From Enterobacter kobei (GTDB lineage: Bacteria > Pseudomonadota > Gammaproteobacteria > Enterobacterales > Enterobacteriaceae), in the NCBI RefSeq assembly GCF_018323985.1, contig NZ_AP024590.1, positions 3,038,001-3,102,000 of the forward strand: 64,000 nucleotides of DNA. Reading direction: 5' to 3'. Both the position numbers and the translations under genes were made by a program. Positions 8,960 to 17,467 of the stretch are shown one piece after another. The stretch's first letter is position 1. Each line of letters opens with the position of its first letter. The notes under the pieces were generated by a model, which saw only the letters and a list, made by a program, of their open reading frames with translations, was not told where the DNA came from and made no database searches.

Positions 8960-9802
8960 TTAGCCCTTAACGCCACCAGCGGTCAGTCCACTTTTAATAA
9001 AACGTTCAGAAAGCGCATACATGATCACCACCGGCAGCGCGGTCACCAGCGAGGCCGCCATCATGCGTCCCCAGATATAATCCGGCGTGCTGAACAGCGT
9101 GTTCAGGCCGACCGGCAGGGTGAAATTGCTGGCGCTGGAAAGGAAAATCGAGGCGAACAGATAGTCGTTCCACGCCACCATGAAGCAGTAGACGAAGACC
9201 GACACCAGCCCGGATATCGCCAGCGGTACGGTGATGCGGAAGATAATTTGCAGGCGGTTGAGGCCGTCCATCATCGCCGCCTCTTCGATCTCATCGGGGA
9301 TGGTGTCGAAGTAGCTTTTCAGCATGAACACGGCGGTAGGCAACGTCTGCGTGACCATGGTGATGATCAGCGCCATTTCGGTGTCGTAGATACCCAGCGC
9401 GGTGATGATCTTGAACAGCGGCACCACCAGCAAAATGCCGGAGAACATGTACACCGTGTAAAAGCTGGCATTGATGGTCATGCGGCCCTTAAAACGCAGG
9501 CGGGAGAGCGCATAGGCTCCCAGCGTGCCGAGAAACACCGCCACCGTGGACGACACCACCGACACCACCATGCTGTTACGGAAATAATCGACGAACGGGA
9601 AAATCAGCGGGTTAAAAATGTCGATATAGTGCTCCAGCGTCCACTGCTGTGGCAGCAGCGTTGGCGTGAGCGAAATCGCCTCTTTCGCGCCTTTAAACGA
9701 GGTCATCAGCATCACGAAAAACGGAAACAGCGTGATGATAAGAAAGGCCACCAGCCCGACGTAGAACCCGATGCGGTTGAGGGTGCGTTTACTTGTTGCC
9801 AT
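8960..9802 (-). CDS. ycjP: Sugar ABC transporter permease YcjP (MalG type)
   Basis: This inner-membrane permease of the CUT1 sugar ABC family pairs with YcjO. The 280-residue protein has about six transmembrane segments and the conserved EAA loop near residues 190-210 (EEAAMMDGLNRLQ...), the contact site for the ATPase YcjV. It ends with the typical C-terminal FIKSGLTAGGVKG. Its start lies 14 bases inside the end of ycjO, indicating coupled translation and matched stoichiometry. It is nearly identical in layout to E. coli YcjP. Confidence 0.93.
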   Translation of the reverse strand: MATSKRTLNRIGFYVGLVAFLIITLFPFFVMLMTSFKGAKEAISLTPTLLPQQWTLEHYIDIFNPLIFPFVDYFRNSMVVSVVSSTVAVFLGTLGAYALSRLRFKGRMTINASFYTVYMFSGILLVVPLFKIITALGIYDTEMALIITMVTQTLPTAVFMLKSYFDTIPDEIEEAAMMDGLNRLQIIFRITVPLAISGLVSVFVYCFMVAWNDYLFASIFLSSASNFTLPVGLNTLFSTPDYIWGRMMAASLVTALPVVIMYALSERFIKSGLTAGGVKG

Positions 9803-10670
9803 TGAGATTCACCCGTTTTCTGGTCAGCAAAATTACCGCGAAGATAATGACGAACAGCACGATAGAAATGGCTGCTGCTTTTCCTAAGTCATTAAATGCG
9901 AAGGCGGTTTTATAGAGATAGACACCGAGGATATCGACCTTGGTGGTCAGCAAATACACGTCGGCGAACATATAGAACATCCAGATGGTACGCAGCGTGA
10001 CCACCGTCGCCAGCACCGGCATAATCGCGGGCAGTGTGACGATGCGAAAACGCTGCCAGGCGTTCGCGCCGTCCATTTCGGCAGCTTCATACAGCGATTT
10101 GTCGATGGTCTGCAAAATCGCCAGAAAGGAAATGAACGCATAGGGGAAGTAGCGCCAGATGGCGAACAGCACCACCAGCACGAAGCTGCTGCCCGGATTA
10201 TCAAACCACAGCGGCGCCTGATCGTAGAGATGCAGCAAATCAACGCCCAGATAGTTCACGATGCCGTAGCCATTGTTGAACATGTACTTCCAGGCGAAGA
10301 CCAGCGAAATCGACGGCGTGACGTAGGACAAAATCACCAGCGAGCGCGCGGTTTTCCGCAGCCGAAACTCGCGGTTAAAGAAAATCGCCACCGCCAGACC
10401 GAGCACGGTACTGCCCGCTACCACCAGCACGGTGTACCAGACCGTCATCCACAGTGAATGCCAGAAACCCGGATCGCTTAAGATACGGATATAGTTATCC
10501 AGACCGACAAAAGTCGCGTCGATGCGCGGGTTTAGCGGCAGGCGTAAGAAACTGATCTCAATATTTGATACCATCGGCCAGGCTACCAGGCCCCCCAGCA
10601 GCAATAAGCTGGGGGCCAGTAGCAGCATGGCGAAAGGCATATCAGAACGACCTGAAAACAACCTTTTCAT
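9789..10670 (-). CDS. ycjO: Sugar ABC transporter permease YcjO (MalF type)
   Basis: This is the first permease subunit of the YcjNOPV importer. The 293-residue protein has six predicted transmembrane segments and the EAA motif near residue 190 (YEAAEMDGANAWQ...). It ends with a basic tail (LTRKRVNLNGNK) as in E. coli. It begins 22 bases after ycjN and overlaps ycjP. The substrate is presumably the kojibiose- or guloside-type glycoside used by the linked enzymes; this follows from context, not from the permease sequence. Confidence 0.93.
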   Translation of the reverse strand: MKRLFSGRSDMPFAMLLLAPSLLLLGGLVAWPMVSNIEISFLRLPLNPRIDATFVGLDNYIRILSDPGFWHSLWMTVWYTVLVVAGSTVLGLAVAIFFNREFRLRKTARSLVILSYVTPSISLVFAWKYMFNNGYGIVNYLGVDLLHLYDQAPLWFDNPGSSFVLVVLFAIWRYFPYAFISFLAILQTIDKSLYEAAEMDGANAWQRFRIVTLPAIMPVLATVVTLRTIWMFYMFADVYLLTTKVDILGVYLYKTAFAFNDLGKAAAISIVLFVIIFAVILLTRKRVNLNGNK

Positions 10671-10692
10671 AACTGCAATTCACATCCTTTGA

Positions 10693-11982
10693 TTAACGTT
10701 GTTTTACAAGTTCTTCCAGCTTCGCCTGACCCTCGACGAGGGTTTGCTTGAGATCTTTTTTACCCACCGTAACGTTATGCACCGCGCTGTTGATCACGCC
10801 AGAGCCAGTGACATCGCCCATACGGGTGAAGTTTTTGTCGCCGACCGATCCGAAGACCTGCATATTCGGATACTGGGCAATCAGGTCATAGGGCAGCTGA
10901 CCAAAGGCTTTGATCACCTCGTTGTCTTTCCACAGCGCGGTGTCGGTGACGCCTTTGTTGGCCGGGAAAGCCGCGCCCGGCGACATCATTACCCACTCCG
11001 CTTCGTTCTCCGCTTTGTGCATAAAGGTGACGAATTTCTCAGCAGCAGCAGTTTCATCGGCCGCCTGGCCGTTACTGATGGTCAGCGAGGTGATCGTGCC
11101 GAACACTGCGGCGGATTGTTCAGTCGGCACCATAAAGCCGAGGTTGGCCGGGTTTCCCTCTTTAAACACCGCGGGCAGGATGTAGGTGGAATAGATCGCC
11201 ATCGGCGCGGCACCGTTCATAAAAGCGTCTTTGATTTCCATGACGTTGTTGGAGCCAGGCATGGTGGTTTCCGCCAGCTGGCGATACATCTCCAGCGCCT
11301 GTTCCATTTCCGGGGTATTCAGGGTGATGCTGCCGCTGGCGTCAAAAACGTTGGCATTGTTGGAGAGCGCGAACTGCGAGAACGCCTGTTCGGTCATCAC
11401 GCTTTCTGCCGTCGGCAGCGCGATACCGTATTTTTTCTGCGCCGGGTCGCTGAGTTTCTGCGCCGCTTCCAGTAACTGCTGCCAGTTCTGCGGCTCGCTC
11501 AAGCCGGCACTTTCCAGCACATCTTTTTTGTACCAGACGCCCTGCAACCAGGCGCTGATCGGCACGCCGTTCCACGCCGTTCCGTCTTCGGTACGCACGA
11601 TGCGCAGCACGCCGTCATAAAAATTCTGCTCGCCCACGGCGGCGATCACGTCACCGATGGCCTTGCGATCCACCAGCTGTTCTTTGTCCATCACCTTGGC
11701 GTAGTCGTGGCTGGTTTCAATCACCTCCGGCAGCGCGCCGGTGCGCGCCAGGGTAATGATTTTGGTGTTAAAGGCGTCTTCTTCCACCGGCACCTGCTTC
11801 ACCGTGATGTCCGGGTTTTCTTGCTGGAAACGGTCGATCAGGCGGGAAATAACCGCCTGGCGCTCCTGTTCAACCGAGGAGTGCATAAATTCAATGGCGA
11901 CCGTCTTTTTTTCTTCCTTACAGCCTGAAATAAGGGCGCACGACACCAGTGCTGATAACAGCACGATTTTTGATTTAGACAT
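10693..11982 (-). CDS. ycjN: Sugar-binding lipoprotein YcjN
   Basis: This extracytoplasmic solute-binding protein of the CUT1 family delivers sugar to YcjOP. The 429-residue product starts with a lipoprotein signal peptide whose lipobox is LISGC, Cys near residue 20, so it should be anchored in a membrane rather than free in the periplasm. The frame is open upstream to 12060, but the ATG at 11982 has an AAAGGAAC ribosome-binding site and gives the E. coli N-terminus. The gene follows ycjM after 11 bases. Confidence 0.92.
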   Translation of the reverse strand: MSKSKIVLLSALVSCALISGCKEEKKTVAIEFMHSSVEQERQAVISRLIDRFQQENPDITVKQVPVEEDAFNTKIITLARTGALPEVIETSHDYAKVMDKEQLVDRKAIGDVIAAVGEQNFYDGVLRIVRTEDGTAWNGVPISAWLQGVWYKKDVLESAGLSEPQNWQQLLEAAQKLSDPAQKKYGIALPTAESVMTEQAFSQFALSNNANVFDASGSITLNTPEMEQALEMYRQLAETTMPGSNNVMEIKDAFMNGAAPMAIYSTYILPAVFKEGNPANLGFMVPTEQSAAVFGTITSLTISNGQAADETAAAEKFVTFMHKAENEAEWVMMSPGAAFPANKGVTDTALWKDNEVIKAFGQLPYDLIAQYPNMQVFGSVGDKNFTRMGDVTGSGVINSAVHNVTVGKKDLKQTLVEGQAKLEELVKQR

Positions 11983-11993
11983 AAGATGTTCCT

Positions 11994-13676
11994 TTATTGT
12001 TTTTTGATCCACATGACCTGCCACGGACGCAGGGTTATTTCCGCATGAGGGACAGGGCATTCACTTATTAAATCAAAACCTGCATGGTGGATTTTTATTT
12101 GTTGATTTTCATTGCTGATATTAAACAGCGCGTTCAGCGTCTCACCGTTTTTAGCGCTACGGGTAATTTGCATCACCTGCGGGGTCAGCGTATTAATAGT
12201 GAAACCGCTATCAGGATGGAAAACACTGTTCTGCCGACGGATGACGACGATTCTGGCTAAGGCGTGATAAACGCGATGGCGTAAGGTGCCGCTGTTTTGC
12301 AGCTGATTTTCAATATCGTCCTGCTGATATTTCTGGCGGTTAATTGCCCGGTTATACCCTAGCCGTTCCACGCCGTCATAATCGTTACGCGACCCCATAA
12401 TACTCTGAATATAAATGGCCGGTACGCCAGGGAAACTCAGCAAAATAGCATGGGCGAGCAGGAAGCGAGCCAGACGTTCATCGTCGCTGCTGTCGCGCGC
12501 GCTTAACGCATCCATATAGGTGACGTTCACTTCGTACGGGCTGCGGGTGCCGTCCGGGTTATTTTTCCAGTTAACTAACGCACCTTCCTGCCGCAACTGC
12601 TTGACTAAATGCAAAATTTCCTCTTCCGGCAGAATACCGCGCAACGGGTTAAGCCCGATGCCATCGTGGGAAGCGAGGAAGTTAAACCAGGTGGTGTCAC
12701 GGCCAGGCAGCGTCAGCCCCTGCGCCCACTGACACAGCGCGGTGGCGTCCTGACGGTGCACCGCATGCAGCACCAGCGGCGGCAGCGAGAACTGGTACAC
12801 CATGTGTGCTTCGTCGCGCCCGTTGCCGAGATAAGAAATATTGTCTTTATGCGGGACGTTAGTTTCAGTGATGATCACCGTGCCCGGCGCCACTTCGTCC
12901 GCGATCGCGCGGAACAGTTTGATCAGCTGGTGCGTTTTCTCCAGATGAATGCAACTGGTGCCCGGCGTTTTCCACATGAAGCCCACCGCATCCAGACGGA
13001 TATAATCCGCCCCCTGCGCGAGGTAGTGCAGCAGCACGTCAACCATCGCCAGCAGCACGTCCGGTTCGCTGTAGTTAAGGTCAATCTGATCCTCGCTGAA
13101 GGTGGTCCACAGGTGGCGGACAGATCCATTATGCAGCGTGAACGGCGTTAATAAGGGCAGCGCGCGCGGACGGGTTACGGCGGTTAAGTCGGTGGCCGGA
13201 TCGATGGCAAGAAAGAAGTTCTCAAAGCCCGCTTTCTGCTGGAGATAGTTTTTAAACCATTCACTTTTTGCCGACATATGATTGCAGACAAAATCAAACA
13301 TCAGCCGAGCCTGTTGGTTTAATTCAGCAATATCGCTCCACTCCCCGGCTTCCGGGGCGACGCGATGATAATCAATCACTGAAAAGCCATCGTCGGAAGA
13401 CCACGGGCAGAAAGGTAATAAATGGACATGTGAGAAAACGGATTTAAACCATTTATAATAAAACTGATTAAATACCGCTAACGGCTTTGCGCCTTGATGA
13501 TGAAATTGATCGGCGTAGGTGATTAACACGACATCGCTTTCATCCCAATTCTGTTTGCGGTTTTGTGAAATTAACGGACGGTATTTTTCAATACTGGCGA
13601 GTAATCTTTCATAATGCGACGCAGTGAAACTTCCGGCATACACCGCCGCAAGCAACTTGTTAATGTTTCCGTTCAT
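11994..13676 (-). CDS. ycjM: Glucosylglycerate/sucrose-type phosphorylase YcjM, GH13_18
   Basis: This GH13 subfamily 18 retaining phosphorylase cleaves an alpha-glucoside with phosphate to give alpha-glucose-1-phosphate; E. coli YcjM prefers glucosylglycerate. The 560-residue product shows the (beta/alpha)8 motifs: YIRLDAVGFMW (nucleophile Asp near 225), ITETNVPHKD (acid/base Glu near 265) and LASHDGIGLN (transition-state HD near 335). The ATG at 13676, preceded by GGAAAG, matches the E. coli start. It is the first gene of the operon, with the probable promoter and operators in the 270 bases upstream. Confidence 0.92.
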   Translation of the reverse strand: MNGNINKLLAAVYAGSFTASHYERLLASIEKYRPLISQNRKQNWDESDVVLITYADQFHHQGAKPLAVFNQFYYKWFKSVFSHVHLLPFCPWSSDDGFSVIDYHRVAPEAGEWSDIAELNQQARLMFDFVCNHMSAKSEWFKNYLQQKAGFENFFLAIDPATDLTAVTRPRALPLLTPFTLHNGSVRHLWTTFSEDQIDLNYSEPDVLLAMVDVLLHYLAQGADYIRLDAVGFMWKTPGTSCIHLEKTHQLIKLFRAIADEVAPGTVIITETNVPHKDNISYLGNGRDEAHMVYQFSLPPLVLHAVHRQDATALCQWAQGLTLPGRDTTWFNFLASHDGIGLNPLRGILPEEEILHLVKQLRQEGALVNWKNNPDGTRSPYEVNVTYMDALSARDSSDDERLARFLLAHAILLSFPGVPAIYIQSIMGSRNDYDGVERLGYNRAINRQKYQQDDIENQLQNSGTLRHRVYHALARIVVIRRQNSVFHPDSGFTINTLTPQVMQITRSAKNGETLNALFNISNENQQIKIHHAGFDLISECPVPHAEITLRPWQVMWIKKQ

Positions 13677-13788
13677 TTGACTTTCCGTGGTATCGGTCCC
13701 ATGGAGCGGAAAATTACTCCTCATGCCTGAGAGTGTCAACGGAGCGAGGCAGGCATCTGGCGTATTATGACGACATTAAATGCATATT

Positions 13789-13804
13789 TGTGAGCTATCG
13801 CAAA
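13789..13804 (-). promoter_or_regulatory. CRP-like site upstream of ycjM
   Basis: TGTGA-GCTATC-GCAAA has a perfect left CRP half-site and a right half matching 3 of 5 bases (TCACA), set in AT-rich flanks. It lies about 115 bases before the ycjM start codon. Catabolite activation would fit a sugar operon, but the right half is weak. Confidence 0.45.
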
Positions 13805-13835
13805 TTTAACAATAGCGAATTTTTCTTTTAATTTA

Positions 13836-13846
13836 TGGCGACGCCA
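13836..13846. promoter_or_regulatory. Candidate YcjW (LacI-type) operator upstream of ycjM
   Basis: TGGCGACGCCA is an 11-bp perfect inverted repeat about the central A, in otherwise AT-rich DNA between ybiT and ycjM. Its GC-core symmetry suits LacI-family repressors, and YcjW is encoded at the far end of the operon. Assignment to YcjW is inference. Confidence 0.45.
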
Positions 13847-13894
13847 AATATATATATTCAGGGGATAAATAATAAGGAGGGAGTTATTTATAAT

Positions 13895-13934
13895 ATAAAT
13901 ATAAAATACGGCTCCCCGTCAGAACGGGAAGCCG
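13895..13934 (-). terminator. Intrinsic terminator of ybiT
   Basis: CGGCTCCCCGT and ACGGGAAGCCG pair around a short loop, with one bulge. Read on the minus strand the stem is followed by an A/T-rich tail (TATTTTATATTTAT), and it begins 14 bases after the ybiT stop codon. Confidence 0.75.
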
Positions 13935-13948
13935 TGTGATAGCGTAAA

Positions 13949-15541
13949 TCAGTCGATGCCTTTACTGCGCAGATAATCTTCGTAGTTGCCGCTGAAGTCG
14001 ATAACGCGCTCAGGCGTGATTTCAATCACGCGGGTCGCCAGCGAGCTCACGAACTCACGGTCATGAGAAACAAAGATCAGCGTGCCCTGGTACATTTCCA
14101 GCGCCATGTTCAGCGATTCGATGGATTCCATATCCAGGTGGTTGGTCGGTTCATCCATCACCAGAATATTCGGACGTTCCATCATCAGCTTGCCAAACAG
14201 CATGCGGCCCTTCTCACCACCGGAGAGCACTTTCACCGGCTTTTTGATGTCGTCCTGGCTGAACAGCAGACGCCCCAGAATGCCACGCACCACCTGCTCG
14301 TCGTCGCCTTCCTGTTTCCACTGGCTCATCCAGTCGAACACGGTCATGCCGTTTTCGAATTCATATTCGTGATCCTGGGCGTAATAGCCGATTTTCACGT
14401 TTTCAGACCACTTCACGCTGCCGGTATCCGGCGTTAAATCACCGACCAGGGTTTTCAGCAGGGTGGATTTACCCACGCCGTTGGTACCGAGGATCGCCAG
14501 CTTCTCACCCACTTCCAGCAGCAGATTGACGTTTTTAAACAGCGGACCGTTTTCAAAGCCTTTGCTGAACTGCTCCACTTCCAGCGCATTACGGAACAGT
14601 TTTTTGTCCTGCTCAAAGCGGATGAACGGGTTCTGACGGCTGGACGCTTTGACTTCATCCAGCTTGATTTTGTCGATCTGACGGGCGCGGGAGGTTGCCT
14701 GACGCGATTTGGAAGCGTTGGCACTGAAGCGGCTGACGAACGACTGCAAATCGGCAATCTGGGCTTTTTTCTTGGCGTTGTCTGCCAGCAGACGTTCACG
14801 CGCCTGGGTCGCCGCCGTCATGTATTCGTCGTAGTTGCCCGCGTAGACGCGCAGCTCGCCGTAATCCAGATCCGCCATGTGCGTACAGACCATATTCAGG
14901 AAGTGACGGTCGTGCGAAATGATGATCATGGTGCTGTTACGTTCGTTCAGCACCTGCTCCAGCCAGCGGATGGTGTCGATGTCGAGGTTGTTCGTCGGTT
15001 CATCGAGCAGCAGAATATCAGGATTGGCGAACAGCGCCTGTGCCAGCAGCACACGCAGTTTCCAGCCGGGGGCGACTTCGCTCATCGGGCCGTAATGCTG
15101 TTCCAGCGGAATACCCACGCCGAGCAGCAGTTCACCGGCACGGGATTCAGCAGAATAACCGTCCATTTCACCGTACAGCACTTCCAGATCGGCTACTTTA
15201 TAGCCGTCTTCTTCGCTCATTTCCGGCAGGCTGTAGATGCGGTCACGCTCCTGCTTCACTTCCCACAGTTCAGCGTGGCCCATGATCACCGTGTCGAGCA
15301 CGCTGAATTCTTCAAAAGCAAACTGATCCTGACGCAGCTTACCGATGCGCTCGTTCGGATCGAGCGAGACGTTGCCCAGCGTCGGTTCTAAGTCGCCGCC
15401 GAGGATCTTCATAAAGGTGGATTTTCCGCTACCGTTGGCACCAATCAGGCCGTAACGGTTGCCGCCGCCAAATTTGACGGATATGTTTTCAAATAGCGGC
15501 TTAGTGCCGAACTGCATGGTGACGTTGCTGGTAACTAACAC
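13949..15541 (-). CDS. ybiT: ABC-F family ribosome-associated ATPase YbiT
   Basis: YbiT is a soluble ABC-F protein that acts on translating ribosomes, with no transport role. The 530-residue product has two nucleotide-binding domains joined by a charged linker at about residues 240-300. Domain 1 has GANGSGKST near 38 and LLLDEPTNNLD near 180; domain 2 has GTNGVGKST near 355, LSGGEKGR near 440 and LVMDEPTNHLD near 460. Length and sequence agree almost completely with E. coli YbiT. It is divergent from ldtB. Here its 3' neighbour is the ycj sugar cluster rather than the E. coli neighbours. Confidence 0.96.
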   Translation of the reverse strand: MLVTSNVTMQFGTKPLFENISVKFGGGNRYGLIGANGSGKSTFMKILGGDLEPTLGNVSLDPNERIGKLRQDQFAFEEFSVLDTVIMGHAELWEVKQERDRIYSLPEMSEEDGYKVADLEVLYGEMDGYSAESRAGELLLGVGIPLEQHYGPMSEVAPGWKLRVLLAQALFANPDILLLDEPTNNLDIDTIRWLEQVLNERNSTMIIISHDRHFLNMVCTHMADLDYGELRVYAGNYDEYMTAATQARERLLADNAKKKAQIADLQSFVSRFSANASKSRQATSRARQIDKIKLDEVKASSRQNPFIRFEQDKKLFRNALEVEQFSKGFENGPLFKNVNLLLEVGEKLAILGTNGVGKSTLLKTLVGDLTPDTGSVKWSENVKIGYYAQDHEYEFENGMTVFDWMSQWKQEGDDEQVVRGILGRLLFSQDDIKKPVKVLSGGEKGRMLFGKLMMERPNILVMDEPTNHLDMESIESLNMALEMYQGTLIFVSHDREFVSSLATRVIEITPERVIDFSGNYEDYLRSKGID

Positions 15542-15666
15542 GGCGTTATCCTAAAAATGTGTGACAAACCGTGCATTATGCCACAATTCCGAATTGAAAT
15601 CGCGCCTCGTGATAAGCGGCTACACTGAACGTTTCAGAAAAAAATGTGATTTCGTACACATCTGAA

Positions 15667-15695
15667 TTCCATGCGCGGGGGAATGCACATATAAT
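15667..15695 (+). promoter_or_regulatory. Probable ldtB promoter
   Basis: A perfect -10 hexamer TATAAT (15690-15695) lies 17 bases after a weak -35 (TTCCAT), in the divergent ybiT-ldtB gap. The start codon of ldtB is 70 bases downstream. Confidence 0.55.
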
Positions 15696-15764
15696 GCGCT
15701 CCCATCTCCATTAAGACTTTAACTAAACGGCCGGATGGCCAGTGGCAAAGATACCTCGCACAAC

Positions 15765-16685
15765 ATGAAAATTAAATTAACAACGATTTTAGCGGCGGCT
15801 TTCGCAGTAGTAGGGTTTTGCAAATCTGCCTCTGCAGTAACTTATCCACTGCCAACTGACGGCAGCCGTCTGATTGGTCAGAACCAGGTCATCACCATTC
15901 CGGAAGGGAACCAGCAACCGCTGGAGTACTTTGCGGCGCAGTACCAGATGGGCCTGTCTAACCTGCTCGAAGCGAACCCGGGCGTTGACACCTATCTGCC
16001 GAAAGGCGGTAGCGTGCTGAACATCCCGCAGCAGCTGATCCTGCCGGACACCGTTCACGAAGGTATTGTGATCAACAGTGCCGAGATGCGCCTCTACTAC
16101 TACCCGAAAGGCACCAACACGGTCATCGTGTTGCCGATCGGTATCGGTCAGTTAGGCAAAGATACGCCGATCAACTGGACCACCAAAGTTGAGCGCAAGA
16201 AAGCCGGTCCGACCTGGACACCAACGGCCAAAATGCACGCGGAATACATTGCGGCTGGCAACCCGCTGCCGGCAGTTGTTCCGGCTGGCCCGGATAACCC
16301 GATGGGGCTGTACGCGCTGTACATTGGCCGTCTGTATGCCATTCACGGCACTAACGCCAACTTCGGTATCGGCCTGCGCGTGAGCCACGGCTGTGTGCGT
16401 CTGCGTAACGAAGACATTAAATTCCTGTTCCAGAACGTGCCGGTTGGCACCCGCGTTCAGTTTATCGATGAACCGGTGAAAGCCACCACCGAGCCGGATG
16501 GCAGCCGTTATGTAGAAGTTCACAATCCGCTGTCCACCACCGAAGCGCAGTTTGAAGGCGGGGAAATCGTGCCGATCACCCTGACCAAGAGCGTGCAGAG
16601 CGTGACCAGCCAGCCTGACGTTGACCAGGCTGTTGTTGAGCAGGCTATCGAAAACCGCTCGGGTATGCCGGTTCGTCTGAACTGA
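15765..16685 (+). CDS. ldtB: L,D-transpeptidase LdtB (YbiS)
   Basis: LdtB attaches Braun lipoprotein to meso-diaminopimelate of peptidoglycan in the periplasm. The 306-residue product has a 24-residue signal peptide (ending KSASA), a LysM-type domain at about 40-90, and the YkuD catalytic domain with HGTNANFG followed by SHGCVRLRNED, which holds the catalytic His and Cys near 210-220. The frame is open from 15735, but the ATG at 15765 fits the signal peptide and the 306-residue E. coli length. A strong terminator follows 20 bases downstream. Confidence 0.96.
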   Translation: MKIKLTTILAAAFAVVGFCKSASAVTYPLPTDGSRLIGQNQVITIPEGNQQPLEYFAAQYQMGLSNLLEANPGVDTYLPKGGSVLNIPQQLILPDTVHEGIVINSAEMRLYYYPKGTNTVIVLPIGIGQLGKDTPINWTTKVERKKAGPTWTPTAKMHAEYIAAGNPLPAVVPAGPDNPMGLYALYIGRLYAIHGTNANFGIGLRVSHGCVRLRNEDIKFLFQNVPVGTRVQFIDEPVKATTEPDGSRYVEVHNPLSTTEAQFEGGEIVPITLTKSVQSVTSQPDVDQAVVEQAIENRSGMPVRLN

Positions 16686-16704
16686 TCCTGCCCCGGCAGT
16701 AAAC

Positions 16705-16735
16705 AAAAAAGCGATGGGAAACCATCGCTTTTTTA
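16705..16735. terminator. Bidirectional terminator between ldtB and the GntR gene
   Basis: GCGATGG-GAAA-CCATCGC forms a perfect 7-bp stem with a tetraloop. It is flanked by AAAAAA on the left and TTTTTT on the right, so it can serve both convergent genes. Confidence 0.9.
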
Positions 16736-17452
16736 TTATCCGTGATTCACCATTATTATGCCGCCATGATCGTAGCGATAATGGCAATGGGCATACTCCA
16801 GCGGCGTGCCGTCTTCCAGATAAACCACCTGCTCCACTTCCAGCACCGGATCGGTGTCATCGCAACTCAGCCAGCGTTTATCCTCGGCATTCGGTTTCAG
16901 GGCACGCACCACGCGGTATGAGCCCATGATTTTCAGCGCCAGCGTGTCCTGTACATAGCGAAACACCGAGCTTTGTAGATGGCCGCGGTTAAGTCCGGGC
17001 ACCAGTCCGACGGGCATCAGCGTAAACTCCAGCGATACCGGTTCGCCGTCAAGCAGTCGCAGGCGCACGAAGTCATAGACCGGCGCGTCAGCGTCAATCA
17101 GCAGTGAAGCCTGCTCTTTTTCGTCGGGAAAGCGTAAGTCAAAGCGGATGATTTCACTGGTGACGGTGCCGACGTTTTCCCAGGTTTTGGTCGCGCCGTA
17201 ATAATCGCTGCCGGGCAGATCCCACTGAGAGAGCTGGAGGAAATTCTTGCGGATGAAGGTCCCCTGGCCCTGGCGGGTATACACCAGCCCTTCGACGATC
17301 AGCTGACGTATCGCCTGCTGGATAGTCATGCGGCTGGTGCTGAATTCCGCCGCCAGCGCAAACTGGTCGGGCAGCGGCTCGCTGGCAGAATACTGCCCGC
17401 TCATGATGCGCTGCTTAATTTCCCGCGCGATAGAAACGTATTTCGCCGACAT
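16736..17452 (-). CDS. GntR/HutC-family regulator of the GH1-PTS operon
   Basis: The 238-residue product has an N-terminal winged helix-turn-helix (about residues 5-70; recognition segment STSRMTIQQAIRQL, wing GQGTFIRKN) and a C-terminal UTRA ligand domain (about 95-235). HutC-type regulators of this kind usually respond to a phosphorylated sugar. It is the last gene of a three-gene operon, 15 bases after the PTS gene. This suggests autoregulated control through the palindrome upstream of the first gene (inference). Confidence 0.88.
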   Translation of the reverse strand: MSAKYVSIAREIKQRIMSGQYSASEPLPDQFALAAEFSTSRMTIQQAIRQLIVEGLVYTRQGQGTFIRKNFLQLSQWDLPGSDYYGATKTWENVGTVTSEIIRFDLRFPDEKEQASLLIDADAPVYDFVRLRLLDGEPVSLEFTLMPVGLVPGLNRGHLQSSVFRYVQDTLALKIMGSYRVVRALKPNAEDKRWLSCDDTDPVLEVEQVVYLEDGTPLEYAHCHYRYDHGGIIMVNHG

Positions 17453-17467
17453 TGCCCGTTCCTTTTA

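Noticed and set aside
13865..13891. ATAAATAA/TTATTTAT inverted repeat near ybiT as an operator
   Set aside because: It lies in very A/T-rich DNA where such symmetry arises by chance, and it is far from a promoter element.
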